Part shown: one piece after another, positions 24,485 through 33,051 of the stretch
Layout of the letters: every line of letters begins with the position of its first letter
How positions within the stretch are numbered: the stretch's first letter is position 1
Assembly: GCA_016194865.1 (NCBI GenBank)
Contig: JACQAT010000007.1
Coordinates: 124,001 to 188,000, forward strand
Reading direction: 5' to 3'
Length of the DNA: 64,000 nucleotides
DNA from: Chloroflexota bacterium
GTDB taxonomy: Bacteria > Chloroflexota > Limnocylindria > P2-11E
The notes under the pieces: model-generated
What the model saw: only the letters and a program-made list of their open reading frames with translations
The model's database searches: none
Told to the model about the DNA's origin: nothing
Translations under genes and position numbers: made by a program

Positions 24485-24601
24485 ATGACCGCGAACAGCC
24501 TGGTGCGGAAGGCCGCACGCGTCGCGGGCATCTCGTTCGCGGACCTGGTGGACAGGCTCGTGCGCTGGGCGCTCGAGGACGCCGACCGTCGGTCCCGCTA
24601 A
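24485..24601 (+). CDS. Possible 38-residue protein or ftsQ 5' fragment
   Basis: A small frame (ATG 24485 to TAA 24601) with high-GC codon use like the dcw genes rather than the block just upstream. It is helical and basic (SLVRKAARVAGISFADLVDRL lies inside it). It marks the return to native composition. It might be a separate small protein or, after a frameshift, the cytoplasmic tail of FtsQ, whose frame is open alongside it without a canonical start. No family recognised. Confidence 0.25.
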   Translation: MTANSLVRKAARVAGISFADLVDRLVRWALEDADRRSR

Positions 24602-24707
24602 GGGTCCGCGCGCGCGTCGCACCACGCGCTCGCGCGGACGCGCCGACCCCGAGCTGCGCGGACGCGTCCTCGCGGGACTTCTCGCGCTCGGCTGCGGCGC
24701 GGGCCTC

Positions 24708-25346
24708 GTGACGCTCGCCGTCGTGCCGCTCTGGCCCGTGAGCGAGGTCAGCACGGAGGGGACGCGGCAGCTCGGCTCGCAGAACGCGATCCTGGTGAGC
24801 GGGCTCGTCGGCACGCCGACCTTCCGAGCGAGCGGTCAGGATGCGCGGGGGCGCCTTCGCGCCCTCCCCGCCGTCCGCGACGCGACCGTGGAGCTGTCGC
24901 TGCCCGGTGGCGCGCGGATCCTCGTCAGCGAGCGCGAGCCGGTCGCGCGCTGGTCCGTGTCGAGCGGCGAGCTGCTCGTCGATAGGGAGGGCGTGCTGTT
25001 CGCGTCGATCGACGCGGCAGGCGGGCCGGCGACGCGCATCATCGACGACCGCGGCACGGCGAAGCAGGGAGACCGTGTCGATCCAGCGCTGGTGAGCGTC
25101 GCATCACGCTTGGCCGCTCTGCCCGCGCGCGACCTCCGTCCAGATGAGATCGCGCCGACGGTGCATATCGCGAAGGACGGGACCCTCATCCTGAACAGCG
25201 GCGCCGGGTGGGAGGTGCGCTTCGGCGGCCCCGAGGCGTTCGACGAGAAGATGAGCGCGATGCGCGCGTTCTTCCGCGAGCACCCGAGCGGGTCGCTAGA
25301 GTACGTGGACGTGGCACGGCCAGGGTCCATCGTGTCCAAGCCCTAG
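24708..25346 (+). CDS. ftsQ: Cell division protein FtsQ
   Basis: A bitopic division protein bridging early and late divisome parts. A POTRA-like domain starts at VSEVSTEGTRQL and is followed by an FtsQ-type beta domain (VELSLPGGARILVSEREPVARW, LLVDREGVLFAS in pieces). The first canonical start (GTG 24708) would cut into the membrane span: the frame continues upstream with DPELRGRVLAGLLALG at about 24645-24692, a basic stretch plus the rest of the span, but holds no ATG, GTG or TTG. The CTG at 24654 or an upstream frameshift could explain this. Position between ddl and sbp/ftsA supports the call. Confidence 0.82.
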   Translation: MTLAVVPLWPVSEVSTEGTRQLGSQNAILVSGLVGTPTFRASGQDARGRLRALPAVRDATVELSLPGGARILVSEREPVARWSVSSGELLVDREGVLFASIDAAGGPATRIIDDRGTAKQGDRVDPALVSVASRLAALPARDLRPDEIAPTVHIAKDGTLILNSGAGWEVRFGGPEAFDEKMSAMRAFFREHPSGSLEYVDVARPGSIVSKP

Positions 25347-25355
25347 TCGCAGCGA

Positions 25356-25679
25356 ATGTGGCTTCCGCTCCTCGGCCTGCTGGCCGGAGTCCTGCTCGGG
25401 CTCGCGCTGCGCGTCAACCTGCCGATCGACCTCGCTCGCTACACCGCGGTCGGCATCCTGGCGGCGCTCGATTCGCTCCTCGGCGCGTTCCGTGCGGAGC
25501 TCGAGGGTCACTTCTCCGCACGGATCTTCCTCTCGGGCTTCTACACGAATGCGATCCTCGCGGCCGGGCTCACCTTCCTCGGCGACCGGCTCGGGATCGA
25601 CCTCTATCTCGTCGCGCTCTTTGCCTTCGGCTGGCGCATCTTCCAGAATGTCGCGGTCATCAGGAGGCACTTCCTGTGA
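25356..25679 (+). CDS. sbp: Small basic protein (DUF1290)
   Basis: A 107-residue protein with about three hydrophobic segments (LLGLLAGVLLGLAL, AVGILAALDSLLGAF, ILAAGLTFLGDRLG) and the family's C-terminal WRIFQNVAVIRRHFL. DUF1290/Sbp genes sit next to ftsA/ftsZ in many monoderm dcw clusters, exactly as here. Molecular function is not established. It starts nine bases after ftsQ. Confidence 0.88.
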   Translation: MWLPLLGLLAGVLLGLALRVNLPIDLARYTAVGILAALDSLLGAFRAELEGHFSARIFLSGFYTNAILAAGLTFLGDRLGIDLYLVALFAFGWRIFQNVAVIRRHFL

Positions 25680-25723
25680 TGACATGGGGAAGCTGAGGAG
25701 AGACCGGGTCTTAGGAGGCGAGC

Positions 25724-26956
25724 GTGCCTGAGCAGACGGTCCTCGTCGCGATCGACGTCGGCACGACGAAGGTCTGCGTCCTCATCGGCGAGGTGGGGCG
25801 CACCGGCGTCGTCGACGTCATCGGTATCGGCCATGCGCCCTCCGACGGGCTGCGCAAGGGCGTCGTCATCGACATCGACCGTACCGTGCAGTCGGTGCGG
25901 ACCGCCATCGACGCCGCGGAGCGATTGTCCGGTCTTCAGGTGCGGTCCGCCTTCGTCGGTATCTCGGGCGGCCACATCGGGTCACAGAACTCGCGCGGCA
26001 TGGTGGCCGTGTCGGGGCACGGGCACGACGTCACGCGCGATGACACGCTGCGCGCGATCGACGCGGCGCGGGCGGTGTCCATCCCGAACACGCGCGAGAT
26101 CCTCCACGTGATCCCGCGCGGCTATGTCGTCGACGGGCAGGCCGGCGTCCGCGACCCGATCGGTATGAGCGCCGTTCGCCTCGAGGTCGAGACGCACATC
26201 ATCACCGCGTCGACGACGAGCGTGCAGAACCTGACGAAATGCGTGCAGCGAGCGAACATCGACATCGACGAGATGGTGCTCACCTCGCTGGCCACGAGCG
26301 AGGCGGTCCTCACAGAAGAGGACAAGGAGCTCGGCGTCGCGCTCGTGGACATCGGCGGCGACACGACCGATATCGCGATCTTCCAGGATGGCTCGATCGC
26401 CCACACCGCGACGATCCCCATGGGTGCGCGAAGCATCACGGCCGACCTCGGGATCGTGCTGCGGGTGACGCCCGACGTCGCGGAGAACGTGAAGCTGAAG
26501 TACGGATCGGCGCTGCCGCTCGAGGTCGATCCGGACGAGATCATCCAGATCACCTCGATCGGAGAGGATCTCGCGCACGGCGTCACGCGCCGCCACGTCA
26601 GCGAGATCGTCGAGTCCCGGCTCTTCGAGATCCTGCGCTTCGTCCAGGCCGAGATCGACGCGGCGGGAGCCGCGAACCGGCTCCAGGCCGGGCTCGTGAT
26701 CACGGGTGGCGGCTCGCTGCTGGCCGGCGTGGGCCGCTCGTCGCGAGACCAGCTCGGGATGAGCGCGCGCGTCACGACCCCGTCCGGGCTGGGCGGGCTC
26801 ACCGACTCGGTGAGCTCACCGCCCTACGCCGCCGCCAGCGGGCTCCTGCTGTGGGGCGCCAAGCACTGGTCGAGCGGCGACGAGCCCGCGAGCGGGCGCC
26901 TCGGCGAGCGTCTCGGCGGCCGCATCTCGCGCCTCTTCAAGGGGCTGATGCCCTGA
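25724..26956 (+). CDS. ftsA: Cell division protein FtsA
   Basis: A 410-residue actin-like ATPase that tethers FtsZ to the membrane and recruits the divisome. Nucleotide-binding segments are AIDVGTTKVCVLIGE (phosphate 1), VDIGGDTTDIAIF (phosphate 2) and ITGGGSLLAG (adenosine). A 1C domain lies between them. The C terminus GRISRLFKGLMP is the usual amphipathic membrane-targeting helix. An AGGAGG-like site lies at about 25711. Standard order sbp-ftsA-ftsZ. Confidence 0.95.
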   Translation: MPEQTVLVAIDVGTTKVCVLIGEVGRTGVVDVIGIGHAPSDGLRKGVVIDIDRTVQSVRTAIDAAERLSGLQVRSAFVGISGGHIGSQNSRGMVAVSGHGHDVTRDDTLRAIDAARAVSIPNTREILHVIPRGYVVDGQAGVRDPIGMSAVRLEVETHIITASTTSVQNLTKCVQRANIDIDEMVLTSLATSEAVLTEEDKELGVALVDIGGDTTDIAIFQDGSIAHTATIPMGARSITADLGIVLRVTPDVAENVKLKYGSALPLEVDPDEIIQITSIGEDLAHGVTRRHVSEIVESRLFEILRFVQAEIDAAGAANRLQAGLVITGGGSLLAGVGRSSRDQLGMSARVTTPSGLGGLTDSVSSPPYAAASGLLLWGAKHWSSGDEPASGRLGERLGGRISRLFKGLMP

Positions 26957-27092
26957 GCGGCGAGCGTCCACGCCCAAGATCGGCTCGCGCCGGGTTATAG
27001 TTCCGGGACAACTGAATACGGCTCCATGCGTGCGCTCAGGGGAGGGGCGGCGCCTGGCCACTACGTAAAGGTGCAAAGGAGGCCCCTCCCAT

Positions 27093-28217
27093 ATGCCGCT
27101 CCGTTCGGACATAGAGAACTTCGCCCTCATCAAGGTCGTTGGTGTCGGCGGCGGCGGATCCAACGCGGTCAATCGAATGATCCGCGCCGAGCTGATGGGA
27201 GTCGAGTTCATCTCCGTCAACACCGACGCCCAGGCACTGCTGCTGTCCGACGCGCCCCACAAGCTGCGCATCGGTGACAAGGTCACCAAGGGTCTTGGCG
27301 CCGGCGCCGATCCCTCTGTCGGCCGCAAATCGGCCGAGGACGACAGCGAGAAGCTCTACGAGGCGCTCAAAGAGGCGGACATGATCTTCATCGCGGCCGG
27401 CATGGGCGGCGGTACCGGGACCGGCGCGGCGCCGATCATCGCGGAGATCGCGAAGGACATCGGCGCACTCACCGTGGCCGTCGTGACGAAGCCGTTCACC
27501 TTCGAGGGATCCAAGCGCCGCCTGCTGGCGGAGCAGGGGATCTCCGAGCTCGTCGACAAGGTCGACACGCTCATCGTGATCCCGAACGATCGCCTGCTCC
27601 AGGTCGTCGAGAAGAAGACGAGCATGGTCGACGCGTTCCGCATCGTCGACGACGTCCTGCGCCAGGGCGTGCAGGGCATCAGCGACCTGATCACCGTGCC
27701 GGGTCTCATCAACCTCGACTTCGCCGACGTGAAGACGATCATGAGCAACGCCGGGTCGGCCCTCATGGGCATCGGCCATGGCACCGGAGAAACGCGCGCG
27801 GCGGATGCGGCGCGCCAGGCCATCACCTCGCCACTGCTCGAGCAATCGATCGACGGCGCTCGCGGCGTCCTGTTCACGATCACCGGCGCGCCGGACCTCA
27901 CGCTCGTCGAGGTCAACGAAGCGGCCGAGATCATCCGCGCCGCCGCCGACCCCGAGGCGAACATCATCTTCGGCTCGGTCATCGACGAGCGCATGGGAAG
28001 CGACGTGAAGATCAGCGTCATCGCGACCGGATTCGACGCGACGCGTCCGCTCAAGCGGATCGAGCAGCCGCTCTACAAGCGGCAGCCCGAGCCGCGCGCG
28101 AGCGAGCGGCCCGCGGTCCCCGCGGGTGTTGGCGTTCCGGTGCCGGCGGCGCCCGTACGCGCCGAGGCCTACGACCAGAACGACCTCGAGGTTCCGAGCT
28201 TCCTGCGTAGGAAGTGA
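27093..28217 (+). CDS. ftsZ: Cell division protein FtsZ
   Basis: A 374-residue tubulin-like GTPase that forms the Z ring. The tubulin signature GGGTGTG is at 105-111, with [17 protein letters not shown] near the N terminus and [19 protein letters not shown] with the T7-loop region. A variable linker precedes the conserved C-terminal peptide [14 protein letters not shown], which binds FtsA and other partners. A strong AAAGGAGG site lies upstream. A long hairpin follows the stop. Confidence 0.97.
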   Translation: MPLRSDIENFALIKVVGVGGGGSNAVNRMIRAELMGVEFISVNTDAQALLLSDAPHKLRIGDKVTKGLGAGADPSVGRKSAEDDSEKLYEALKEADMIFIAAGMGGGTGTGAAPIIAEIAKDIGALTVAVVTKPFTFEGSKRRLLAEQGISELVDKVDTLIVIPNDRLLQVVEKKTSMVDAFRIVDDVLRQGVQGISDLITVPGLINLDFADVKTIMSNAGSALMGIGHGTGETRAADAARQAITSPLLEQSIDGARGVLFTITGAPDLTLVEVNEAAEIIRAAADPEANIIFGSVIDERMGSDVKISVIATGFDATRPLKRIEQPLYKRQPEPRASERPAVPAGVGVPVPAAPVRAEAYDQNDLEVPSFLRRK

Positions 28218-28243
28218 TGCCAGCGGGGGGGCCCACCTGTGAC

Positions 28244-28277
28244 GGGAGCCGCCACTAGATTTAGTGGCGGCTCTCCC
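28244..28277 (+). terminator. Hairpin after ftsZ
   Basis: GGGAGCCGCCACTA (28244-28257) and TAGTGGCGGCTC-T-CCC (28262-28277) form a 14-pair stem with one bulge and a four-base loop. There is no U tract, so it may be a partial terminator or an mRNA-stabilising end for the dcw transcript. Confidence 0.55.
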
Positions 28278-28290
28278 ATATCTTGTGGTC

Positions 28291-28839
28291 ATGCACTGTC
28301 CAAAATGCGGCGCTCCGGACACCCGGGTCGTCGACTCGCGTGAGGCCGAGGACGGCACGTCGATCCGGCGGCGGCGCGAGTGTGACCGCTGCCAGGAGCG
28401 CTTCACGACCTTCGAGCGCACCGAGTCCGCGCGCATCCAGGTCCTGAAGCGCGACGGGTCCAGGCAGGAGTTCGACCGCCGGAAGCTGGCGAGCGCGATC
28501 GAGAAGGCGGCCAGCAAGGCCCTCGCTCCGGAGGGCATCGCCGGCGTCATCGACGACATCGAATCCACGATCCGCGCGAGCGGAACGGCGGAGGTCGGCT
28601 CGCGGCGGATCGGGGAGATGGTCCTCGAACGGCTCGAGACGCTCGACGCGATGAGCTACCTGCGCTTCAAGATCGTCTACGCGCGGATGGACGAGCCCGA
28701 CGCGCTGTACGACGAGCTCGCCGCGCTCGTGCGGCGTCGCGAGGAAGCGAAGCGCCGGCTGCACGGAGAGCAGATGGCGCTGCCGATCGCCGAGGCGGTC
28801 CCGCCGGTCGTCGCGGCGAAGCGGAGCAGGCGCCGCTGA
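28291..28839 (+). CDS. nrdR: Transcriptional repressor NrdR
   Basis: A 182-residue regulator of ribonucleotide reductase genes. The zinc ribbon uses C3/C6 (MHCPKCG) and C31/C34 (CDRCQERFTTFER), followed by the ATP-cone domain (VLKRDGSRQEFDRRKL, YLRFKIVYARM). Start ATG 28291 is chosen because the family begins with MxCPxC. No nrd genes are adjacent. It joins the HAD gene through a CTGA overlap or the TTG 15 bases further on. Confidence 0.93.
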   Translation: MHCPKCGAPDTRVVDSREAEDGTSIRRRRECDRCQERFTTFERTESARIQVLKRDGSRQEFDRRKLASAIEKAASKALAPEGIAGVIDDIESTIRASGTAEVGSRRIGEMVLERLETLDAMSYLRFKIVYARMDEPDALYDELAALVRRREEAKRRLHGEQMALPIAEAVPPVVAAKRSRRR

Positions 28840-28853
28840 GCGCACCGCGCCCG

Positions 28854-29510
28854 TTGAGCGCACCGCGCCTGCGCGCGGTGCTATGGGATCTCGATGGCAC
28901 CCTCACCGACAGCGTGCGCTTCGTCGTGGACACCGCGAACCTCATCATCGCGCGACATGGTGGGCGCGAGCTCGCCTTCGACGAGGTCGGCCGGATGACC
29001 GGCCTGCCGCTCGAGTCGATCTTCCGCCTGTCCTGGCCCGAGCTGTCCGCGGAGGACGCGCTGCGCTACCGCGACGAATACCGCATGCGCTACGACGAGC
29101 ACGTGATCCCCGCGACCCGTCTCTTCCGCGGCGCGCGCACGACGCTGCGCCTGCTGCGACGCGCCGGCCTGCGGCAGGCGACGGTGACCGGCAAGCGCGC
29201 CGCGGATTGCGAGCGGATCCTGCGCGGGCTCGGACTGAAGCAGGAGATCGAGCTCTACCTGGGCGGTGATCTCGTGCGCGAGCCGAAGCCCGCGCCCGAC
29301 CTCGCGCTCCTCGCGATCGAGCGCCTGGGCATCGAGCCGCGCGAGGCGATCGTGGTGGGGGATACGAGCACCGACATGAAGATGGGCCGCAGCGCCGGCG
29401 CACGCACGCTGCAGGTGCTCTGGGGCTACGAGCGCGAGCGGGTCCCGGAGGCGGACGCGACCGCGCGCACCTGGGTCGAGCTGCGCGACCGTATCCTCAG
29501 CCAGGTCTGA
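28854..29510 (+). CDS. HAD-superfamily phosphatase
   Basis: A 218-residue haloacid-dehalogenase-like hydrolase of the phosphoglycolate phosphatase/Gph type. Motif I is LWDLDGTLTDS with the nucleophile aspartate, motif II is in the VTGKR region, motif III is KPAPD and motif IV is VVGDTSTDMKMG. A helical cap domain lies between motifs I and II. The substrate is unknown; phosphoglycolate or pyrophosphate are family options. The start may be TTG 28854 or the in-frame CTG 28836 overlapping the nrdR stop; the two sites lie in a near-duplicated sequence. Confidence 0.85.
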   Translation: MSAPRLRAVLWDLDGTLTDSVRFVVDTANLIIARHGGRELAFDEVGRMTGLPLESIFRLSWPELSAEDALRYRDEYRMRYDEHVIPATRLFRGARTTLRLLRRAGLRQATVTGKRAADCERILRGLGLKQEIELYLGGDLVREPKPAPDLALLAIERLGIEPREAIVVGDTSTDMKMGRSAGARTLQVLWGYERERVPEADATARTWVELRDRILSQV

Positions 29511-31106
29511 ATGGTCCTCTCCGATCGCGACATCCGCGCCGCCATCGCCAAGGGACGGATCGTCATCGAGCCGTTCGACGATGCGTGCGTGCAGCCCGCG
29601 AGCCTCGACATCCGCCTCGACGACCAGTTCCGCGTGTTCCGCTCGAGCCGCCACGCCTATATCGATCTCGCGGAGCCGCTCGATGACATCACCGAGCTTG
29701 TGTCCGTCGCCGGCTCGCGCTTCATCCTCCACCCGGGAGAGTTCGTGCTCGGCTCCACGCGCGAGCGCATCCGGCTTCCCGATGATCTGGTCTCGCGCGT
29801 GGAGGGGAAAGCTCTGGCGCTCGATACCTGGATGCCGACGCCGGCCGGCTGGAAGCAGGTGGGCGAGATCTCGCCTGGAGATCTCGTCTTCGACGACGCC
29901 GGACAGCCGACACGCGTCAGAGCCGTTTCTCCGGTCATGGCGGGTCGCCCATGCCGTGAGGTCGTCTTCTCCGACGGCACGAAGCTGGTGACCGACATCG
30001 ATCACCAGTGGGTAACGACCGATAAGAGAGGCCGCTGGGGGCGCGAGCGCCGAGCGGCGGTCGTCACCACCGAAGAGATCGCGCGGACGCTTCGTCTTGG
30101 ACGGGAACGCAACCATCAGGTGGCGCTCGCAGGCCCCGTGTGGTACCCGCAGCGTGATCTGGTGATCGATCCGTACGTGTTAGGTGTTTGGCTGGGTGAC
30201 GGCACATCGACCACCGTGGAGGTGACCTGTGCTGAGGCCGGCATCCTCGAGGAGCTCGCCGCGGCCGGTTACCCCGCCGTTCGCAAGCCTTCGCGCGCGA
30301 TCACGTACCGCGTCGGCGGCGCAGGCCACAGGCGCAGCACGTCCACAGGCCGCTTCGAAGGTAACGGGTCGCTCTCGAGCAAGCTGCGCGCGATGGGACT
30401 GATGGGGAACAAGCACATTCCAGACGACTACCTCCACGCGGCGATCGAGCAGCGCACGGCGCTGCTTCAGGGACTGATGGATACGGACGGATACGTCGAC
30501 TGCCTTGGACGGTGTGGCGTGACGACGGTGAGCGAACGACTCGCGGAGCAGTACTACGAGCTGGTCGCGAGCCTGGGTTTCCGTCCGAAGCTCGCGCGCA
30601 AGCGTGCGATGTCGAACGGCACGGACCACGGCCCCGCGTTCGAGGTCCAGTTCACGCCGGATCGCCCTGTCTTCAGGCTGCGGCGGAAGCGCGCTCGTCA
30701 GAAGGTGCGTGGCATGTTCCACCGGTTCCGCGCGATCGTCGATGTGAGAGAGGTACAGAGCGTGCCTGTCAAATGCCTCGAGGTCGCGTCGCCGAACCGG
30801 CTATTCCTTGTCACGCGAGCATTCATCCCTACGCATAACAGTTCGCTCGGCCGGCTCGGCCTGCTCATCCACTCGACCGCCGGCTTCATCGATCCCGCGT
30901 GGGACGGCCACATCACGCTCGAGCTCTCGAACGTGAACACGATCCCGATCACGCTGTATCCGGGGATGCGCATCGGCCAGCTGTCGTTCTTCGAGCTGTC
31001 CAGCCCGGCCGAGCGGCCCTACGGCTCACCCGAGCTCGGATCGTCATATCAGGGCCAGTCCGGGCCGACGCCGTCGCGTTACCGGCTGGACCTGCCGAAG
31101 GCGTAG
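29511..31106 (+). CDS. dcd: dCTP deaminase with intein
   Basis: The precursor of 531 residues holds a dCTP deaminase split by an intein. N-extein residues 1-100 (to VEGK) and C-extein residues 444-531 ([21 protein letters not shown] in pieces) join to an enzyme of 188 residues, normal for Dcd. The restored VEGK/SSLGRLG motif is the family's active-site block, and HITLELSN carries the catalytic glutamate. It converts dCTP to dUTP (or dUMP if bifunctional) for thymidylate supply. Insertion at the most conserved active-site motif is typical of inteins. Activity depends on splicing. The start is ATG 29511, directly after the HAD stop. Confidence 0.93.
   Translation: MVLSDRDIRAAIAKGRIVIEPFDDACVQPASLDIRLDDQFRVFRSSRHAYIDLAEPLDDITELVSVAGSRFILHPGEFVLGSTRERIRLPDDLVSRVEGKALALDTWMPTPAGWKQVGEISPGDLVFDDAGQPTRVRAVSPVMAGRPCREVVFSDGTKLVTDIDHQWVTTDKRGRWGRERRAAVVTTEEIARTLRLGRERNHQVALAGPVWYPQRDLVIDPYVLGVWLGDGTSTTVEVTCAEAGILEELAAAGYPAVRKPSRAITYRVGGAGHRRSTSTGRFEGNGSLSSKLRAMGLMGNKHIPDDYLHAAIEQRTALLQGLMDTDGYVDCLGRCGVTTVSERLAEQYYELVASLGFRPKLARKRAMSNGTDHGPAFEVQFTPDRPVFRLRRKRARQKVRGMFHRFRAIVDVREVQSVPVKCLEVASPNRLFLVTRAFIPTHNSSLGRLGLLIHSTAGFIDPAWDGHITLELSNVNTIPITLYPGMRIGQLSFFELSSPAERPYGSPELGSSYQGQSGPTPSRYRLDLPKA
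29811..30839 (+). mobile_element. Class 3 intein with LAGLIDADG endonuclease
   Basis: A 343-residue intein. It starts with Ala ([14 protein letters not shown]) instead of Cys/Ser and ends THN before Ser+1. The class 3 set is present: W67 after the block B histidine (DIDHQW), C322 in block F ([17 protein letters not shown]) and T341 before the terminal His-Asn. In such inteins the block F Cys starts splicing. Between blocks B and F two LAGLIDADG-type motifs, [10 protein letters not shown] (122-131) and [10 protein letters not shown] (218-227), mark a homing endonuclease with its acidic residues intact, so the element may still be mobile. Confidence 0.88.
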
Positions 31107-31121
31107 TGGAGCGCTAGCGCG

Positions 31122-31406
31122 ATGTGCCTCCAGTGCCTCGTGCTGCTGTACGCGGAGGCGTTCGTGAACGTCCTCTCCGGCGCCCTCACGCTGGCGATCC
31201 TCATCACGAGCCTGTCGTCCTGGGTACCGCTGCGGCTGCCCTGGGGGCTCGGCTCGTTCTGCTACCAGGTGAGCGAGATCGTCCTGCGGCCCATCCGCCG
31301 AGTGCTGCCGCCGGCGTCGGGGATCGACTATTCGCCGCTGGTCGGCATCCTCGCGGTGCAGACCGTCACCTACGTGGTGCTGCGGCTCCTGCCGCCGATC
31401 GTCTGA
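31122..31406 (+). CDS. YggT-family membrane protein
   Basis: A 94-residue protein with two membrane segments, one before and one after the conserved loop (YQVSEIVLRPIRRVLPPASGIDYSPLV in pieces). YggT proteins usually lie near sepF/divIVA or proC; in chloroplasts and cyanobacteria relatives affect division-site or nucleoid organisation. Here it follows dcd and precedes DUF167, a common yggT-yggU pairing. No sepF is seen in the window. Confidence 0.88.
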   Translation: MCLQCLVLLYAEAFVNVLSGALTLAILITSLSSWVPLRLPWGLGSFCYQVSEIVLRPIRRVLPPASGIDYSPLVGILAVQTVTYVVLRLLPPIV

Positions 31407-31675
31407 GCGACCAGGAGCGCTTCCGCTTCACCGTCCGCGTGATCCCGCGCGCGGCGCGCAACGAGCTAGCGGCACCGCGCGCGGGCCAGCTCGTCATACG
31501 CGTGACCGCGCCGCCCGTCGAGGGTGCCGCGAACGAAGCGGTCGTCGCCCTCGTCGCGCGCGCGCTCGCGGTGCCGGCGGGGCAGGTCCGGGTGGAGAGG
31601 GGGAGCCGTGGGCGGAGCAAGCTCCTGAGCGCTCCCGCGCTGGCGCGTGATCGGCTGGCCACACTGTTGAAATAG
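31403..31675 (+). CDS. DUF167/YggU-family protein
   Basis: A 90-residue DUF167 protein: FRFTVRVIPRAARNEL, VTAPPVEGAANEAVV and VERGSRGRSKLL cover the domain. Function is not established. Its first strand begins within a few residues of the yggT stop, and no ATG, GTG or TTG precedes it. The CTG at 31403 overlaps the yggT stop (CTGA), just where the many ATGA/GTGA/TTGA starts of this genome lie. The first canonical start, GTG 31439, would remove that strand. Confidence 0.8.
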   Translation: MSDQERFRFTVRVIPRAARNELAAPRAGQLVIRVTAPPVEGAANEAVVALVARALAVPAGQVRVERGSRGRSKLLSAPALARDRLATLLK

Positions 31676-31704
31676 CGCGCCCCCGGGGGGCGTACAAGGG
31701 ACAG

Positions 31705-32268
31705 ATGGCGGTGGAAACGGCGACATGGCGGGCGCTCGCGATGCCGGTCGCGCGCCGTGAAGCGCGGGTGCTGACCTTCGACGATGCTGCCCGCGACCAT
31801 CAGGACGAGATCTTCGGCCTCGCGCTGCGGATCCTCGGCGACCGCGACGCCGCCGGCGACGTGGCCAGCGCCGTCCTGCTGAAGGCGTACCGCGCGTTCC
31901 ATCGCTACGACCAGAGCCGGCCGGTCCGGCCGTGGCTCCTGCGCATCACGGCGAACGAGGCGCTCTCGGCCGCCCGTCGCATCGCCCGCGAGCGCTCGCG
32001 CAGCGCGGCGCCGGAAGAGGCGCTCGCCGTCGCGGACGCGGGCGCCGGTCCGGAGCGCGCGCTCGTCGAGCGCGAGGAGCGCGAGCGTGTTCGTGCGGCC
32101 GTGGTGAGCCTGCCGGAGCTGTACCGGCTCCCCGTCGTGCTCCGCTACTTCAACGACCTGTCGCTCGAGGAGATCGGCGATGTGACAGGGCGGTCGGTCT
32201 CGACGATCGGCGTCCAGCTGTTGCGCGGCCGAGCGCTGCTCCGCTCGGCATTGGAGGGAACGCCATGA
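31705..32268 (+). CDS. ECF-type RNA polymerase sigma factor
   Basis: A 187-residue sigma-70-family protein. Region 2 is DHQDEIFGLALRILGDRDAAGDV...LLKAYRAFHRYD...PWLLRITANEALSAAR in pieces (about 28-97), and region 4 is LPELYRLPVVLRYFNDLSLEEIGDVTG plus the recognition helix SVSTIGVQLLRGRALLR (about 140-183). It should direct RNA polymerase to an envelope-stress regulon. Its stop overlaps the following membrane protein gene (ATGA), which is the usual place of an anti-sigma factor. Targets are unknown; autoregulation is common for such factors. Confidence 0.9.
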   Translation: MAVETATWRALAMPVARREARVLTFDDAARDHQDEIFGLALRILGDRDAAGDVASAVLLKAYRAFHRYDQSRPVRPWLLRITANEALSAARRIARERSRSAAPEEALAVADAGAGPERALVEREERERVRAAVVSLPELYRLPVVLRYFNDLSLEEIGDVTGRSVSTIGVQLLRGRALLRSALEGTP

Positions 32269-32645
32269 ATGAGCTCTACGAGGAGGGCGCGCTGCGACGC
32301 GCGCTGCGCCTCGATCCGGACGAGCGCCCCCGCATCGACGTGGCGGCGTTCGTGCGGATGGCCGAGGCCGCGGACCAGCAGCGCACCGCGCGCGTGGTCC
32401 TCGCGGTCACGGCCGCGCTCGGGGCGCTCCCGGTCGTCGCCGTGGTGCAGCTGCTCGCGACAATCCTGAGCGAGCCTTCGCTCGCGAGCGATCCGGCGGG
32501 GATCCTCGCGCTCGCGCTCATCCCGGTCGCGCAGGGCCTCTCGCTCCTCACACAGCCGGGGCCCGCGGTCGCCGCGCTCAGCGCGGTCGCGATCCTCTTC
32601 CTCTTCGAACGAAAGGAGCGACACCATGTCAGCCACGCGGCTTGA
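32265..32645 (+). CDS. Membrane protein, possible anti-sigma factor
   Basis: A 126-residue protein with a charged N-terminal part of about 45 residues (LYEEGALRRALRLDPDERPRI in pieces) and about three membrane spans. It overlaps the ECF sigma gene by four bases (ATGA) and the PspC gene by 20. Position and topology, with a cytoplasmic N-terminal segment followed by spans, fit a membrane-bound anti-sigma factor, but no zinc-binding HxxxCxxC motif is present. No family recognised. Confidence 0.65.
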   Translation: MNELYEEGALRRALRLDPDERPRIDVAAFVRMAEAADQQRTARVVLAVTAALGALPVVAVVQLLATILSEPSLASDPAGILALALIPVAQGLSLLTQPGPAVAALSAVAILFLFERKERHHVSHAA

Positions 32646-33051
32646 GCGTTCCGTCGACAACCGGATGGTCGCCGGTGTCTGCGGCGGCATCGCGGAGTAC
32701 CTACAGATCGACGCGACCATCGTGCGGGTCTTCTTCGTCCTGCTCACGATCTTCGGCGGCGTGGGGCTCCTCGCGTACATCGTCCTGCTGGTCGTGATGC
32801 CGTTGCCCGGACAGGGTCTGATCGTCGGGACCTCGTCGTCCGAGGCATCTGGCGACGCTGCGGCCGCGACCTCGACGCCGCGCGTGCAGCGGCGCCGCGA
32901 ATCCGCCGGCTACATCCTGATCGCCATCGGTCTCGCGTTCCTGCTCAACAACATCGGCGCGCTGCGCTTCCTTGACGGGCGCTACCTCTGGCCGCTCGCG
33001 CTCATTGCCATCGGGCTGCTCCTGCTCGGGCAGCGGCTGACGTCCCGATGA
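32626..33051 (+). CDS. PspC-domain membrane protein
   Basis: A 141-residue protein. The PspC domain at about 3-60 reads RLERSVDNRMVAGVCGGIAEYL, followed by a membrane span. After a Ser/Ala linker come two further spans of the LiaI/LiaF N-terminal type (YILIAIGLAFLLNNIGALRF, PLALIAIGLLLLG). PspC proteins sense or relay membrane stress. It is translated with the LiaF-like gene (ATGA overlap), giving an ECF-driven envelope-defence operon. Confidence 0.88.
   Translation: MSATRLERSVDNRMVAGVCGGIAEYLQIDATIVRVFFVLLTIFGGVGLLAYIVLLVVMPLPGQGLIVGTSSSEASGDAAAATSTPRVQRRRESAGYILIAIGLAFLLNNIGALRFLDGRYLWPLALIAIGLLLLGQRLTSR

Noticed and set aside
26957-27092. A dedicated ftsZ promoter (TATAGT at 26996)
   Set aside because: No -35-like element is at the right distance; too weak to report.
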